Origin: Mesobacillus subterraneus
GTDB lineage: Bacteria > Bacillota > Bacilli > Bacillales > Cytobacillaceae
DNA length: 64,000 bases
Direction: 5' to 3'
NCBI RefSeq assembly: GCF_023715485.1
Contig: NZ_JAMBOF010000009.1
Location: 1-64,000 of the forward strand
Shown: one piece after another, positions 1 to 8,431 of the stretch
Numbering within the stretch: position 1 is the stretch's first letter
Layout of the letters: each line of letters starts with the position of its first letter
Translations under genes and position numbers: made by a program
The notes under the pieces: model-generated
The model's input: the letters and a program-made list of their open reading frames with translations, nothing else
Databases searched by the model: none
Told to the model about the DNA's origin: nothing

Positions 1-127
1 GGAGGTTTGCCGCTCGCTTCCTTCAGATTCCGCGTCACCACGGACACCCTTGCGTTAAGCTAACCACTACTACTGCCTTCATGGCTCGGGACTTGCACCC
101 TATAGACTGCACCCATGCCGGGCGCAC
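1..127 (-). mobile_element. Group II intron (IIC-like), 5' end, truncated by window edge
   Basis: Read on the minus strand, an intron-like sequence begins at 127 with GTGCGCCCGG, matching the bacterial group II 5' consensus GUGYG. It continues with blocks I recognise from domain I of the Oceanobacillus iheyensis group IIC intron (GGGTGCAGTCTATAGGG, then AACGCAAGGGTGTCCGTGG, then AATCTGAAGGAAGCG). The element runs off the window, so the maturase ORF and domains V/VI are not visible. It starts two bases after the T-run of the mlpA terminator, the target preference known for IIC introns. The class assignment is from memory of family sequences; the 5' end and its position are seen directly. Confidence 0.85.
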
Positions 128-163
128 GTAAAAAACAGCAGCTCCAAAAGGATCTGCTGTTTG
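128..163 (-). terminator. Intrinsic terminator of mlpA
   Basis: On the minus strand, just after the mlpA stop, AAACAGCAGATCC and GGAGCTGCTGTTT form a stem (one mismatch) around a TTTT loop, followed by a T-run and then AC. The group II intron begins right after it, so this hairpin is also the probable intron target. Confidence 0.85.
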
Positions 164-166
164 AAA

Positions 167-1399
167 TTACATTTTTGGCAATTCGCCATTCGGGCTGATT
201 AATGAAACCGAATAATTGTCAGTGAAAATATTGTTAGCCATGCTATCGACACTTAACTTTGTCACCTGGTCAATTTGTTCCACGATTTCATCAAGAGATC
301 TGTGCCTTCCAAGCAGAAGTTCATTTTTCCCGTTCCTGCTCATGCGGCTGTTTGTGCTCTCAAGACTCAGCATCAGGCTGCCTTTAAGCTGCTCTTTGCT
401 GTTGTTGAGCTCCTTTTCTGTTATGCCATCAGCGCGAAGCTTGGAGAGAGTTTCCTGAATCGTTTCATATAAAACATTCAGCTGGTTCGCTCCAGTCCCA
501 CCATAGATCGTCACAATGCCGCTGTCAAGGTAGGCAGAGTGGTAAGAAAACACTGAATAAGCGAGGCCGCGCTGTTCCCGTACATCCTGGAACAATCGGC
601 TGCTCATGCTTCCGCCAAGGACGTTATTCAGCACAATCAGGCTGTAGACATCCTTGTGGCCAATCTGCAAACCTTCAAATCCGAGGCAAAGGTGGGCTTG
701 TTCTGTTTCTTTTTTGCGTGAAATCTTGCTTGCATGGAATTCGGGCTTCACATGCTCGATCTTTTTCTTGCTTGCTTCATATGAGCCAAAGAATTGTTCG
801 GCATTGTTGATGAATGATTCTGGAACATTACCAGCAATCGAAATTACGACATTTTCAGGTGTATATGTTTCATGCATATACTGCTCCAGCTTTTCTCCGG
901 AAAAGCTTTGGAGAGTTTCCTCCGTCCCGAGGATTGGATAGCCCAGAGGATGGTCGCTGTATATTGCCTTGCTCAGCAGGTCGTGAACGATATCATCTGG
1001 TGTATCTTCGTACATTTTAATTTCTTCATTTACAACGTTCTTCTCTTTATTAAGCTCTTCAGAATCAAAAGTGGAATTAAAGAACATGTCAGCTAATACT
1101 TCAAGAGCAAATGGAGCGTGATTGTCCAGCACTTTTGCGTAATAGCACGTATATTCCTTGGAAGTAAAGGCATTTACCTGTCCGCCGATGCTGTCGAAGG
1201 ATTCAGCGATTTCTCTTGCCGACCTTGTTTTTGTGCCTTTAAAGAACATATGCTCTAGGAAATGTGAGATCCCATTATTCTCGGGGTTTTCATTCCGAGA
1301 TCCTGTACCGATCCATACACCGATCGCGACCGAACGAACAGTCGGAATTTGTTCAAGTACAATTCTTACACCATTTTGGCATGTATATTTCTTTATCAA
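167..1399 (-). CDS. mlpA: M16-family zinc metallopeptidase MlpA (YmxG)
   Basis: 410-residue M16 (insulinase/mitochondrial processing peptidase-like) protease. The inverted zinc motif HFLEH is at residues 46-50, and the third-ligand region is the acidic NEEIKMYED segment near residue 125. The N-terminal catalytic half is followed by the C-terminal inactive half typical of the family. The start is TTG, 6-7 nt after GGAGGAA. In B. subtilis the gene follows ylxY and lies upstream of the dipicolinate synthase genes, the same order as here. The physiological substrate is not clear. A terminator and then a group II intron follow directly downstream, so co-transcription with the next gene may be affected. 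Confidence 0.93.
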   Translation of the reverse strand: MIKKYTCQNGVRIVLEQIPTVRSVAIGVWIGTGSRNENPENNGISHFLEHMFFKGTKTRSAREIAESFDSIGGQVNAFTSKEYTCYYAKVLDNHAPFALEVLADMFFNSTFDSEELNKEKNVVNEEIKMYEDTPDDIVHDLLSKAIYSDHPLGYPILGTEETLQSFSGEKLEQYMHETYTPENVVISIAGNVPESFINNAEQFFGSYEASKKKIEHVKPEFHASKISRKKETEQAHLCLGFEGLQIGHKDVYSLIVLNNVLGGSMSSRLFQDVREQRGLAYSVFSYHSAYLDSGIVTIYGGTGANQLNVLYETIQETLSKLRADGITEKELNNSKEQLKGSLMLSLESTNSRMSRNGKNELLLGRHRSLDEIVEQIDQVTKLSVDSMANNIFTDNYSVSLISPNGELPKM

Positions 1400-1484
1400 T
1401 TATATTCCTCCTCTGGAACCTGCTGCTAAAAATACTGCATTTCATAAGTATAGTCCATTTAACTTACTTTTTCCAAATACAATG

Positions 1485-2447
1485 CTATTCTTTCATTTTT
1501 TTTGACATTACCCTATTTTCACTCAACATATCTGAAACTGTGCCAATTTGCAAATCTTTATCCTTGATTTGCGTAATTAGCTGATCGAGCGACGCTGAAG
1601 TAGATTCTGTAGGATGCATCAATATCATTGCTCCATTATGGACTTTTCCCATCACCCTGCTGATCAGCTTTTCTGGGGAAGGTTTCTGCCAATCGATTGT
1701 ATCCACACTCCACATAACGGTTCCTAATTTGTGGGCAGCTGCAATTTCAACTACTTCATCTTTATAATAACCGCTTGGTGGGGCAAACCACTTTGTTTTC
1801 ACCCCTGTTACAGCCTCAATCACTTCGTCCGTTCTCTTAATTTCCTCATTGATTTCCGGAGGGGAAAGCTGTTTCATATTAGGATGTGTATAGGAATGGT
1901 TACCTATCTCATGACCGGCCTCAGCTATCATCTTCGCCATCCCTGGATTATTTTTAACCCATCTCCCCTCGAGGAAAAAACTCGCGGTTACATTATGCTT
2001 CTTTAGTGTAGCAAGCATTCCTGAAAGGTATTCATTCCCCCAGGCCACATTGATGATAAAGCTTACCATGGGTTTTTCCGGATGCCCTTTATAAATGGCC
2101 ATAGGCGGCAGGTCACTCAAATGCACCTCTGGAGGAACCTGTTTGTAGACCAGCTTTTCTTGATTGAATTTACCTTCTTTTTTCATCTTCTTATAGGATT
2201 CATCAACATCGACTTTTAGGCCATTATAGCCAGGAATCGCTTTCCAGACCGGATCCTTCCTTGCATTTGAAGCTTTAATCTCATATTCCTTCGCTTTTGT
2301 TTCTATTTCTGCAATCAATGAATTTTCATGTCCAGCTACAGCGAGAGTCTCCGTTTTCAGCCCCGCAACATATGTACTAGAAAATGGGTTATTTACCGTG
2401 ATCCAAGCTCCGAGTAACAACGCAGAAATCAACACAAGCCTTCTCAT
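1485..2447 (-). CDS. ylxY: YlxY, NodB-type polysaccharide deacetylase-like protein
   Basis: 320 residues from an ATG at 2447 preceded by GAGGGGGG; the frame stays open upstream but no good ribosome site supports that. The N-terminus (RRLVLISALLLGAWITV) is a signal or anchor segment, so the protein is exported. The NodB domain spans roughly 110-310. Motif 2 is intact (HSYTH, 174-178), a motif 3-like FAPPSG lies at 211-216 and a late ILMH at 265-268. Motif 1, which normally carries two Asp residues (TFDDG), reads NVAWG (123-127), so the catalytic base and one metal ligand are missing. As I recall, B. subtilis YlxY has the same change. An enzymatic role is therefore doubtful; a cell-wall or sporulation-related binding role is inferred. 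Confidence 0.9.
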   Translation of the reverse strand: MRRLVLISALLLGAWITVNNPFSSTYVAGLKTETLAVAGHENSLIAEIETKAKEYEIKASNARKDPVWKAIPGYNGLKVDVDESYKKMKKEGKFNQEKLVYKQVPPEVHLSDLPPMAIYKGHPEKPMVSFIINVAWGNEYLSGMLATLKKHNVTASFFLEGRWVKNNPGMAKMIAEAGHEIGNHSYTHPNMKQLSPPEINEEIKRTDEVIEAVTGVKTKWFAPPSGYYKDEVVEIAAAHKLGTVMWSVDTIDWQKPSPEKLISRVMGKVHNGAMILMHPTESTSASLDQLITQIKDKDLQIGTVSDMLSENRVMSKKMKE

Positions 2448-2623
2448 ATCCTTGCCCCCCTCATTTGTTAAATTAATTGCGCAGGGCCTTCCAGCCAAGC
2501 TCTTTTCCAGACGATTTATTATCATATTTTTTTAGCTGAATATACGAAATGGACCTTATTTTACATTATGAAGGGAGAGGACAAGGTAGAACGAAAGAGA
2601 GTGGGAAGGAACCGAAAATACAT

Positions 2624-2651
2624 GTAAAAAGGCCAGGGGTTTCCCCTGGCC
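2624..2651 (-). terminator. Intrinsic terminator of pnpA
   Basis: A perfect 9-bp stem, GGCCAGGGG (2631-2639) and CCCCTGGCC (2643-2651), is followed on the minus strand by a T-run. It lies 12 nt after the pnpA stop. Confidence 0.95.
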
Positions 2652-2663
2652 TCGTTGATTGAA

Positions 2664-4778
2664 TTATTCTTTTTCAGCCTTTTCGCGCTGATCTTTTAAG
2701 ACTGCTTTACGTGAAAGATTAACCCTGCCTTGCTTATCGATTTCTGTGACCTTAACAAGGATTTCGTCACCAAGCTTAAGGATATCCTCCACTTTTCCAA
2801 CTCGCTCTTCAGCAAGCTCGGAAATGTGGACCAGTCCATCTTTTCCTGGGAAGATTTCTACGAAAGCACCGAATTTTTCGATTCGGCGAACTTTACCAAG
2901 GTACATCTCTCCGACTTCAACTTCGCGGACGATATCTTCGATGATTTTCTTTGCCCTTTGGATCATTTCTTCATCTACGGAACCGATGAATACCGTACCA
3001 TCTTGTTCGATATCAATCTTAACGCCAGTTTCTTCAATGATCTTATTGATCTGTTTTCCGCTTGGCCCAATGACGTCACGGATTTTATCTGGCTTGATCC
3101 ACATAGTAATGATTTTAGGCGCATATTTTGAAAGCTGTTCGCGTGGTTCTTTTAGTGTTGCGAGCATTGACTCAAGAATTTGCATACGGCCAATTTGAGC
3201 CTGCTGCAAAGCTTCTTCCAGGATCTCGCGGGATAAGCCATCAATCTTGATGTCCATCTGCAATGCCGTCACACCCTTGGCAGTACCTGCAACTTTGAAG
3301 TCCATATCGCCAAGGTGGTCTTCCATACCCTGGATATCAGTCAGGATCGAATAATGCTCTCCTGATTTAATAAGGCCCATTGCAATTCCGGCAACTGGTG
3401 CTTTAATCGGCACCCCTGCATCCATCAATGCTAATGTACTTGCGCAAATACTAGCCTGTGAAGTAGAACCATTAGATTCCAGTACTTCTGACACTAGACG
3501 GACGGTATATGGGAAATCTTTTTCATTAGGGATAACAGGTTCAAGTGCACGTTCACCCAATGCACCGTGTCCGATTTCACGTCGGCCTGGTCCACGGATC
3601 GGTCCAGTTTCACCTACAGAGAATAACGGGAAGTTATAATGGTGCATAAAGCGTTTTTCCTCTTCGATTCCTAGACCGTCAAGGATTTGAACATCACCCA
3701 TCGCTCCAAGCGTACAAATGCTCAAAGCCTGTGTTTGTCCCCTTGTGAACAAGCCAGAACCATGTGTCCTAGGCAACAATCCAACCTCAGATGAAAGCGG
3801 GCGGATTTCTTCTAGTTTACGTCCATCAGGACGAACTTTATCTTCTGTAATCAAACGGCGGACTTCGCCTTTGACGATTTTATCAAGGATTTGTTTCACC
3901 ATTTTAAGCTGGTCTGCATCAGCTTCTTGCTCTTCAAATCGAGCAATAACGGAATTTTTCACTTCTTTGATTGCGTCTTCGCGTGCATGCTTTTCTTGTA
4001 CCTGGATTGCAGCCAGCATGTCTTGTTCGCAAATTCCGCGAACTTCCGCTTCTAATTCTTTGTCTAGTTCAAAGAGAGTGATTTCGCGCTTCTCTTTACC
4101 AACTTGTGCAACGATTTCCTGTTGGAAAGCAATCAGACGCTTGATTTCGTCATGTCCGAACATGATCGCTTCAAGCATTACTTCTTCAGGAACCTCATCA
4201 GCACCAGCTTCAACCATGTTGATCGCATCCATTGTACCTGCAACGACAAGATGCATATCACTCTTTTCTGTTTCTTCAACAGATGGATTGATGATGAATT
4301 TTCCATCAATTCTTCCAACTGTCACACCAGCGATTGGCCCTTCAAACGGGATATCGGAAACACATAGAGCCAGTGATGAACCAAACATTGCAGCCATTTC
4401 AGATGAACAATTTTGATCCACACTCATGACGATGCTGATTACCTGGACATCATTACGGAAGCCATCTGCGAATAAAGGGCGAATTGGACGGTCAATCAAG
4501 CGGCTGGCAAGAATAGCCTTTTCGCTTGGACGTCCCTCACGCTTAATAAAGCCGCCTGGTATTTTACCAACAGCATATAATCTCTCTTCATAATTCACTG
4601 TGAGCGGGAAGAAGTCTAAATTCTTCGGCTCTTTTGAAGCTGTTGCTGTACTTAGGACAGCAGTATCGCCATAACGGACAAGGACTGCGCCATTTGCCTG
4701 CTTTGCAAGCTGTCCGATTTCGACTGTAAGCTTGCGCCCTGCCCAGTCAAAGGAAAAACTTTGTTTTTCTTGTTCCAT
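2664..4778 (-). CDS. pnpA: Polyribonucleotide nucleotidyltransferase (PNPase)
   Basis: 704-residue phosphorolytic 3'-5' exoribonuclease of the RNA degradosome-like network; also involved in DNA repair and competence in Bacillus. Two RNase PH domains are joined by an alpha-helical linker. The second PH domain carries the [12 protein letters not shown] segment and the acidic DHLGDMDFK motif. A KH domain follows (GxxG in [11 protein letters not shown]), then a C-terminal S1 domain beginning near [17 protein letters not shown]. Length is normal for the family. The ATG at 4778 has AGAGGGG 9 nt upstream. It is separated from rpsO by a terminator and a ~340-nt leader with a large hairpin, a possible autoregulation or processing site. 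Confidence 0.98.
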   Translation of the reverse strand: MEQEKQSFSFDWAGRKLTVEIGQLAKQANGAVLVRYGDTAVLSTATASKEPKNLDFFPLTVNYEERLYAVGKIPGGFIKREGRPSEKAILASRLIDRPIRPLFADGFRNDVQVISIVMSVDQNCSSEMAAMFGSSLALCVSDIPFEGPIAGVTVGRIDGKFIINPSVEETEKSDMHLVVAGTMDAINMVEAGADEVPEEVMLEAIMFGHDEIKRLIAFQQEIVAQVGKEKREITLFELDKELEAEVRGICEQDMLAAIQVQEKHAREDAIKEVKNSVIARFEEQEADADQLKMVKQILDKIVKGEVRRLITEDKVRPDGRKLEEIRPLSSEVGLLPRTHGSGLFTRGQTQALSICTLGAMGDVQILDGLGIEEEKRFMHHYNFPLFSVGETGPIRGPGRREIGHGALGERALEPVIPNEKDFPYTVRLVSEVLESNGSTSQASICASTLALMDAGVPIKAPVAGIAMGLIKSGEHYSILTDIQGMEDHLGDMDFKVAGTAKGVTALQMDIKIDGLSREILEEALQQAQIGRMQILESMLATLKEPREQLSKYAPKIITMWIKPDKIRDVIGPSGKQINKIIEETGVKIDIEQDGTVFIGSVDEEMIQRAKKIIEDIVREVEVGEMYLGKVRRIEKFGAFVEIFPGKDGLVHISELAEERVGKVEDILKLGDEILVKVTEIDKQGRVNLSRKAVLKDQREKAEKE

Positions 4779-5113
4779 GCTTTATAGCCCCTCTCTACCA
4801 TAAAATCCATCCAGGAGTGTCCCTGGGAAATATTCAAAACAGCACCTATGCATGTCTTATAACAAATATACCTTTATTATGTAGAATAAAACACTAACGA
4901 TACCATGTTAACACCGCATCGATTCTGCTTGTCCTTTTACTGAGCTTGGCCGTTTACGGCCGTCCAGTAAAAGAACTTCTACATTAAAAAGGAATCTATC
5001 AGCCAAAGTTTACGAATAGCGCTTTAACAAAAGACTTTTATGTTATATTATGCTCCAAATAGGAACGGTTCATATCAATAGATTGTTATGTATCTTACAA
5101 AAATTTTGCCTAA
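4779..5113 (-). other. Long non-coding leader upstream of pnpA
   Basis: About 335 bp between the rpsO terminator and the pnpA start, without a credible ORF. It holds a strong two-tier hairpin (4934-4973). It also has a segment, AAAGTTTACGAA (5004-5015), resembling the right end of the MITEs described elsewhere, but without a matching partner. I could not place a confident promoter. Confidence 0.6.
4934..4973 (-). promoter_or_regulatory. Hairpin in pnpA leader, possible RNase III/PNPase control site
   Basis: Perfect 9-bp outer arms CTTTTACTG (4934-4942) and CAGTAAAAG (4965-4973) enclose a perfect inner 5-bp stem GGCCG/CGGCC (4948-4952, 4957-4961) with a TTTA loop. No T-run follows on the minus strand, so it is not a terminator. 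In E. coli the pnp leader hairpin is cut by RNase III to allow autoregulation; a similar role here is inference. Confidence 0.5.
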
Positions 5114-5139
5114 TAAAAAAGCGGGAAAAATCCCGCTTT
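5114..5139 (-). terminator. Intrinsic terminator of rpsO
   Basis: AAAGCGGGA (5118-5126) and TCCCGCTTT (5131-5139) form a 9-bp stem. On the minus strand a run of T follows. It lies just after the rpsO stop. Confidence 0.95.
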
Positions 5140-5145
5140 AACAGA

Positions 5146-5415
5146 CTATCTACGTAGACCAAGCTTGTTGATTAACTCGCGGTAACGAGAAACGTCCTTG
5201 TTACGAAGGTAAGTCAATAGGTTACGACGTTTACCTACCATTTTTAAAAGGCCGCGACGTGAGTGGTGGTCCTTTTTGTGAACGCGTAAGTGATCGTTCA
5301 ATGTGTTGATTTCTGCAGTAAGGACAGCGATTTGAACTTCTGGAGATCCAGTGTCACTTTCGTGAACCTTGAATTCATTGATAAGTTCGTTTTTACGTGC
5401 TTTTGTGATTGCCAT
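5146..5415 (-). CDS. rpsO: 30S ribosomal protein S15
   Basis: 89 residues, full length. It carries the characteristic S15 elements: the N-terminal helix, [12 protein letters not shown], the conserved [12 protein letters not shown] segment and the C-terminal YLRNKD...[13 protein letters not shown]15 binds the central domain of 16S rRNA early in 30S assembly. The ATG has AGGAGGTG 6-7 nt upstream. The gene is monocistronic here: its own promoter lies just after the ribF stop, and a terminator follows. Its leader contains a hairpin and may bind S15 for autoregulation, as described for other bacterial rpsO leaders. Confidence 0.98.
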   Translation of the reverse strand: MAITKARKNELINEFKVHESDTGSPEVQIAVLTAEINTLNDHLRVHKKDHHSRRGLLKMVGKRRNLLTYLRNKDVSRYRELINKLGLRR

Positions 5416-5445
5416 CCGTGTTCACCTCCTGAATTGTAATCCCCT

Positions 5446-5468
5446 GTTACCGAGCAAGCGTCGGTGAC
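5446..5468 (-). promoter_or_regulatory. Hairpin in rpsO 5' leader (candidate S15 autoregulatory element)
   Basis: GTTACCGA (5446-5453) pairs with TCGGTGAC (5461-5468), 8 bp with one G-U, around a 7-nt loop. It is 30 nt upstream of the rpsO start, between promoter and ribosome site. The placement suits translational feedback by S15; binding is inferred. Confidence 0.45.
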
Positions 5469-5508
5469 TCGACTTGCCAAGCAAAGGTTCTTTTTTGATA
5501 CGTTAATA

Positions 5509-5537
5509 AGAATACATCTTTTTACGACAAAAAGCAA
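5509..5537 (-). promoter_or_regulatory. Sigma-A promoter of rpsO
   Basis: On the minus strand a -35 TTGCTT (5532-5537) and a -10 TATTCT (5509-5514) are separated by exactly 17 bp. It begins 3 nt from the ribF stop codon. It gives a leader of about 85 nt to the rpsO start. Confidence 0.6.
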
Positions 5538-5539
5538 GT

Positions 5540-6493
5540 CTAACCCTTGTTTTTTTCAAAGTAGACAATCGCTTCCTGCTTATCTTTTTCTATTTGGGCG
5601 ACAAGCTGCTGGATCCCTTCAAATTTCTGTTCATTCCTTAAGCGCAGGTGCCATTCAACCGAGGCTGACTTTCCATAGATCTCTTCATTGAAATTAAAAA
5701 TATGGACTTCAGTTGAAGGTTTATCCTTTTTATCCTGATGGAAGGTCGGCTTATAGCCAACATTGCAGACACCTTCGTGCCACTGTCCTTCTATCTCGAT
5801 TTTGACGGCATATACTCCTGTAGGCGGCAGAATGTATTGGTCATCCATCGCGACATTAGCGGTTGGGAACCCAATTGTCCGTCCTCGCTTCTCTCCATTG
5901 ACAACTGTTCCTCTTGTTTTATAAAACCTGCCAAGCAATGATGGCATCGAGTCCACTTTTCCGTCTCTCAGCAAGCTTCGAATCAAGGTAGAACTGATTT
6001 TTTCTTCTGCAGGCGTTGCCAGCTTAGGAATCTCTGTGAAATCGAACTGGTCCCGCGAGTGGAATTGAATGGTTTCCATCGTGCCTTTTCCCATTTTCCC
6101 ATAAGTATAGTCAAATCCTGCAACAACATGCTGGACATTCAGCCTGATAATATATTGATCGATGAATTCCTGAGGAAGAAGGCTGGAAAATTCGGTTGTG
6201 AAATGGACAACGAATAAGTAATCCACTCCCAAGCTTTCAATTACTCTCGCTTTTTCATCGAGTGGTGTTATGTACTCAATATGCTTAACACTTTTCCCAA
6301 GCACAACGGAAGGATGGGGATCGAATGTCATGACTGCACTCTTCATCCCTCTTGCATCCGCGGTTCTCTTTGCTTCCATAATTACCTGTTGATGACCTAA
6401 ATGGACTCCATCAAAATAACCGAGTGCCATTGCCAAGGCCGGGAAATCCTGTTTTTCAAATTCATGAGGATGGTATAGTTTAATCAATTCCAC
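5540..6493 (-). CDS. ribF: Bifunctional riboflavin kinase / FAD synthetase RibF (RibC)
   Basis: 317 residues. The N-terminal FMN adenylyltransferase domain has the nucleotidyltransferase motif GYFDGVHLGHQ. The C-terminal flavokinase domain has RGRTIGFPTANV and PPTGVYAV. Together they make FMN and FAD from riboflavin. Start chosen: GTG at 6493 (MELIKLYHPH), 7 nt after AAAGGTGAG; a GTG four codons further upstream overlaps that ribosome site and is unlikely. The N-terminal HPH matches family starts. A MITE lies between truB and this gene, inside the presumed truB-ribF transcript. Confidence 0.95.
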   Translation of the reverse strand: MELIKLYHPHEFEKQDFPALAMALGYFDGVHLGHQQVIMEAKRTADARGMKSAVMTFDPHPSVVLGKSVKHIEYITPLDEKARVIESLGVDYLFVVHFTTEFSSLLPQEFIDQYIIRLNVQHVVAGFDYTYGKMGKGTMETIQFHSRDQFDFTEIPKLATPAEEKISSTLIRSLLRDGKVDSMPSLLGRFYKTRGTVVNGEKRGRTIGFPTANVAMDDQYILPPTGVYAVKIEIEGQWHEGVCNVGYKPTFHQDKKDKPSTEVHIFNFNEEIYGKSASVEWHLRLRNEQKFEGIQQLVAQIEKDKQEAIVYFEKNKG

Positions 6494-6534
6494 GAATTTA
6501 CTCACCTTTTCTGAACCAGCTGCTCTATCATAAT

Positions 6535-6704
6535 GGCTGTTTTCACATTTATTGTTGCTGTTCGGACCAAGCGATTCCCCTGTTTCTGTTTGCCTTCGAG
6601 TCTTTTTCGAGAGGTTCCTGATCCAGGGAAGTCATTATTAATGTATAAGATAATAGTCGATTTAACGCTTGATTGTGAAAGGAACAAAGTATACGAAAAG
6701 AGCC
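6535..6704. mobile_element. MITE-like element in truB-ribF gap
   Basis: A 170-bp non-coding element. The left end GGCTGTTTTCAC (6535-6546) and the reverse complement of the right end, GGCTCTTTTCGTATAC, are imperfect terminal inverted repeats. Both ends, the TTCGGACCAA block and an internal CGAG...TTTTTCGAG block match the element at 12522-12695. Flanking 8-mers (ATCATAAT and TTATTATT) are not a clean duplication, which suggests an older insertion or decay. The ends resemble ISL3-family ends. Confidence 0.7.
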
Positions 6705-6707
6705 TTA

Positions 6708-7622
6708 TTATTCATTTCTTAAAACTTTATCGGGCTTCATCATTCCAATTTTGGTTGGATGTTCCCTGTAAATCGCGAGCGCTTGTCCGTCTTCTGTTTC
6801 AACCACAATTGGACCGCTTGTTCCCTTCAAATCCTGAGGAATTTCAAGGAGCGCCCCATTTTTCACTTTCTCTGCTACTTTATCATTTATGCGATATTTC
6901 GGCAAATAAGAAATACCTGCTTCCAATGGGTGAAGTGCAGTTTGGATCGTACCCTCCTCTGACATGGCTTCAAGCTGACCAAACGTAAAGCAATCCACCA
7001 GTGTAAACTCCGCAGACTGAGTCCTTATTAGAGAAGACATGTGAGCTGGATAACCAAGCTTTTCCCCGAGATCCACAGCCAGAGTCCTGATGTAGGTCCC
7101 TTTACTGCATGAAACACGAAACTTAAAGCTCACAAGATCACCTTCAAACAATTCCCTGTCATCGAGAAGCTCGATGCTGTAAATGGTCACCTTTCTGGTT
7201 GGCCTTTCGATCTCGATCCCTTGTCTGGCATATTCATATAGTTTCTTGCCGTTCACCTTAACAGCCGAATACATTGGAGGTGTTTGTTCTATTTCCCCTA
7301 TAAAGGATTTAAGTACATGTTCAATTTCACTTCTGGGAATGGTCCGGTCTACGGATTTTTCTTCTATTTTCTCACCAGAAGCATCCTCCGTTGTGGTTGT
7401 AAACCCAAGAGTCACTTCGCCTTCATAGGATTTGCCTGCATCGGTGATATACTCAGCAATTTTAGTTGCCTTTCCGACACAGATAGGCAACACACCAGTT
7501 ACATCAGGATCCAGAGTTCCCGTATGTCCTACCTTTTTGGTTCTTAACAGCTTCCTAAGTTTAAAAACACAATCATGCGAGGTCATGCCCGCCGGTTTAA
7601 AAAGAGGCAGAATTCCTTCCAT
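6708..7622 (-). CDS. truB: tRNA pseudouridine-55 synthase TruB
   Basis: 304 residues; makes pseudouridine 55 in the T-loop of tRNAs. The catalytic Asp is in HTGTLDP (Asp38), after the KPAGMTSHD N-terminal motif. A C-terminal PUA-like tail is present (VKNGALLEIP..., VVETEDGQALAIYR). Start ATG has CAGGAGGA 7 nt upstream. A terminator separates it from rbfA, so some transcription must restart or read through. Downstream is ribF, as in other Bacillaceae, with a MITE in between. Confidence 0.97.
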   Translation of the reverse strand: MEGILPLFKPAGMTSHDCVFKLRKLLRTKKVGHTGTLDPDVTGVLPICVGKATKIAEYITDAGKSYEGEVTLGFTTTTEDASGEKIEEKSVDRTIPRSEIEHVLKSFIGEIEQTPPMYSAVKVNGKKLYEYARQGIEIERPTRKVTIYSIELLDDRELFEGDLVSFKFRVSCSKGTYIRTLAVDLGEKLGYPAHMSSLIRTQSAEFTLVDCFTFGQLEAMSEEGTIQTALHPLEAGISYLPKYRINDKVAEKVKNGALLEIPQDLKGTSGPIVVETEDGQALAIYREHPTKIGMMKPDKVLRNE

Positions 7623-7674
7623 GCTCTATCCTCCTGAGTTCTTTTTTTTGGTGGTACTATCAAGCCTAAGTATT

Positions 7675-7706
7675 CAAAAAAATGGATAGACAAGGTGTCT
7701 ATCCAT
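7675..7706 (-). terminator. Intrinsic terminator between rbfA and truB
   Basis: A perfect 10-bp stem, ATGGATAGAC (7682-7691) and GTCTATCCAT (7697-7706), with a 5-nt loop; on the minus strand it is followed by TTTTTT. It ends the nusA-infB-rbfA unit. Confidence 0.9.
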
Positions 7707-7768
7707 CTCTTAGCTAGATCGTGAGAGGCCCTTAGATGAGCAGGGCTCCACAATCCTTCATTTTCTTC

Positions 7769-8131
7769 TTATTCATCCCCATCGGACTGTTCTTCTCTTT
7801 GCAGCTCATGGATCAATGAATTGATCCTGTTGCCGTACGCCATCGATTCATCAAATTCAAAGATCAGTTCTGGCGTTTTTCTGAGACGAATCCTTTGGCC
7901 GATTTCAGTCCTGATAAAGCCTTTTGCTTTAGCCAGGCCCTTAAGGGTATTTTCTCTCTGCTCCTCGTCGCCTAAGACAGAGATGTAAACCTTTGCCTGC
8001 TGAAGATCACCTGTGACCTGGACATCTGTGACCGTCACAAAACCAATTCGCGGGTCCTTGATTTTACGGCTGATGATGTCGCCCAGTTCTTTCTTCATCT
8101 GTTCCCCAACACGGTTTACTCTATGAGCCAT
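7769..8131 (-). CDS. rbfA: 30S ribosome-binding factor RbfA
   Basis: 120 residues, KH-fold 16S rRNA maturation and cold-adaptation factor. Family hallmarks: [32 protein letters not shown] at the N-terminus and [15 protein letters not shown] near the C-terminus, with an acidic tail. Start chosen: ATG at 8131 (MAHRVNRV), 5 nt after GAGGTGA; a GTG three codons upstream is part of the ribosome site. It lies 18 nt after ylxP and ends the cluster at a terminator. Confidence 0.96.
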   Translation of the reverse strand: MAHRVNRVGEQMKKELGDIISRKIKDPRIGFVTVTDVQVTGDLQQAKVYISVLGDEEQRENTLKGLAKAKGFIRTEIGQRIRLRKTPELIFEFDESMAYGNRINSLIHELQREEQSDGDE

Positions 8132-8149
8132 TTCAATCACCTCGTTCTA

Positions 8150-8431
8150 TTAAAGCCATTCTATTTCGGTGATGGTACGTTCGATCTCCGGAAAAGAATC
8201 AATCATTTTCAGCGCGTTCTGCAGCTCCCGTTCAGTTGAAACCTTCGATGAAGATACAGCAGCAACAGCAATTGTTGTTCGCTGCCATACATCTTGGTGA
8301 TCTACCTCAGAGACAGAAACATTATATTTCTGCTTCAGTCTAGTAATAATCCGCTGCAGGACGGCTCTCTTTTCTTTTAGAGAATGAGCATCATATATGA
8401 TGCATTCACAGGCTGCTAAGCCTACTACCAT
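8150..8431 (-). CDS. ylxP: YlxP, DUF503 family protein
   Basis: 93-residue DUF503 protein, a small alpha/beta protein conserved between infB and rbfA. It shows the family features YDAHSLKEKRAVLQRII and the DHQDVWQRTTIAVAAVSS core. Its ATG overlaps the infB stop (TAATG), which implies translational coupling to infB. The location inside the nusA-rbfA cluster suggests a ribosome-related role, but no biochemical function is assigned with confidence. Confidence 0.9.
   Translation of the reverse strand: MVVGLAACECIIYDAHSLKEKRAVLQRIITRLKQKYNVSVSEVDHQDVWQRTTIAVAAVSSSKVSTERELQNALKMIDSFPEIERTITEIEWL

Noticed and set aside
5001-5026. Another MITE right end (AAAGTTTACGAATAGCGC)
   Set aside because: Only about 12 bases match, the terminal AGCC is missing and no left end is found in the pnpA leader.
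6502-6687. 61-codon open frame on the minus strand
   Set aside because: Lies inside the MITE, has no ribosome site and no homologous look.
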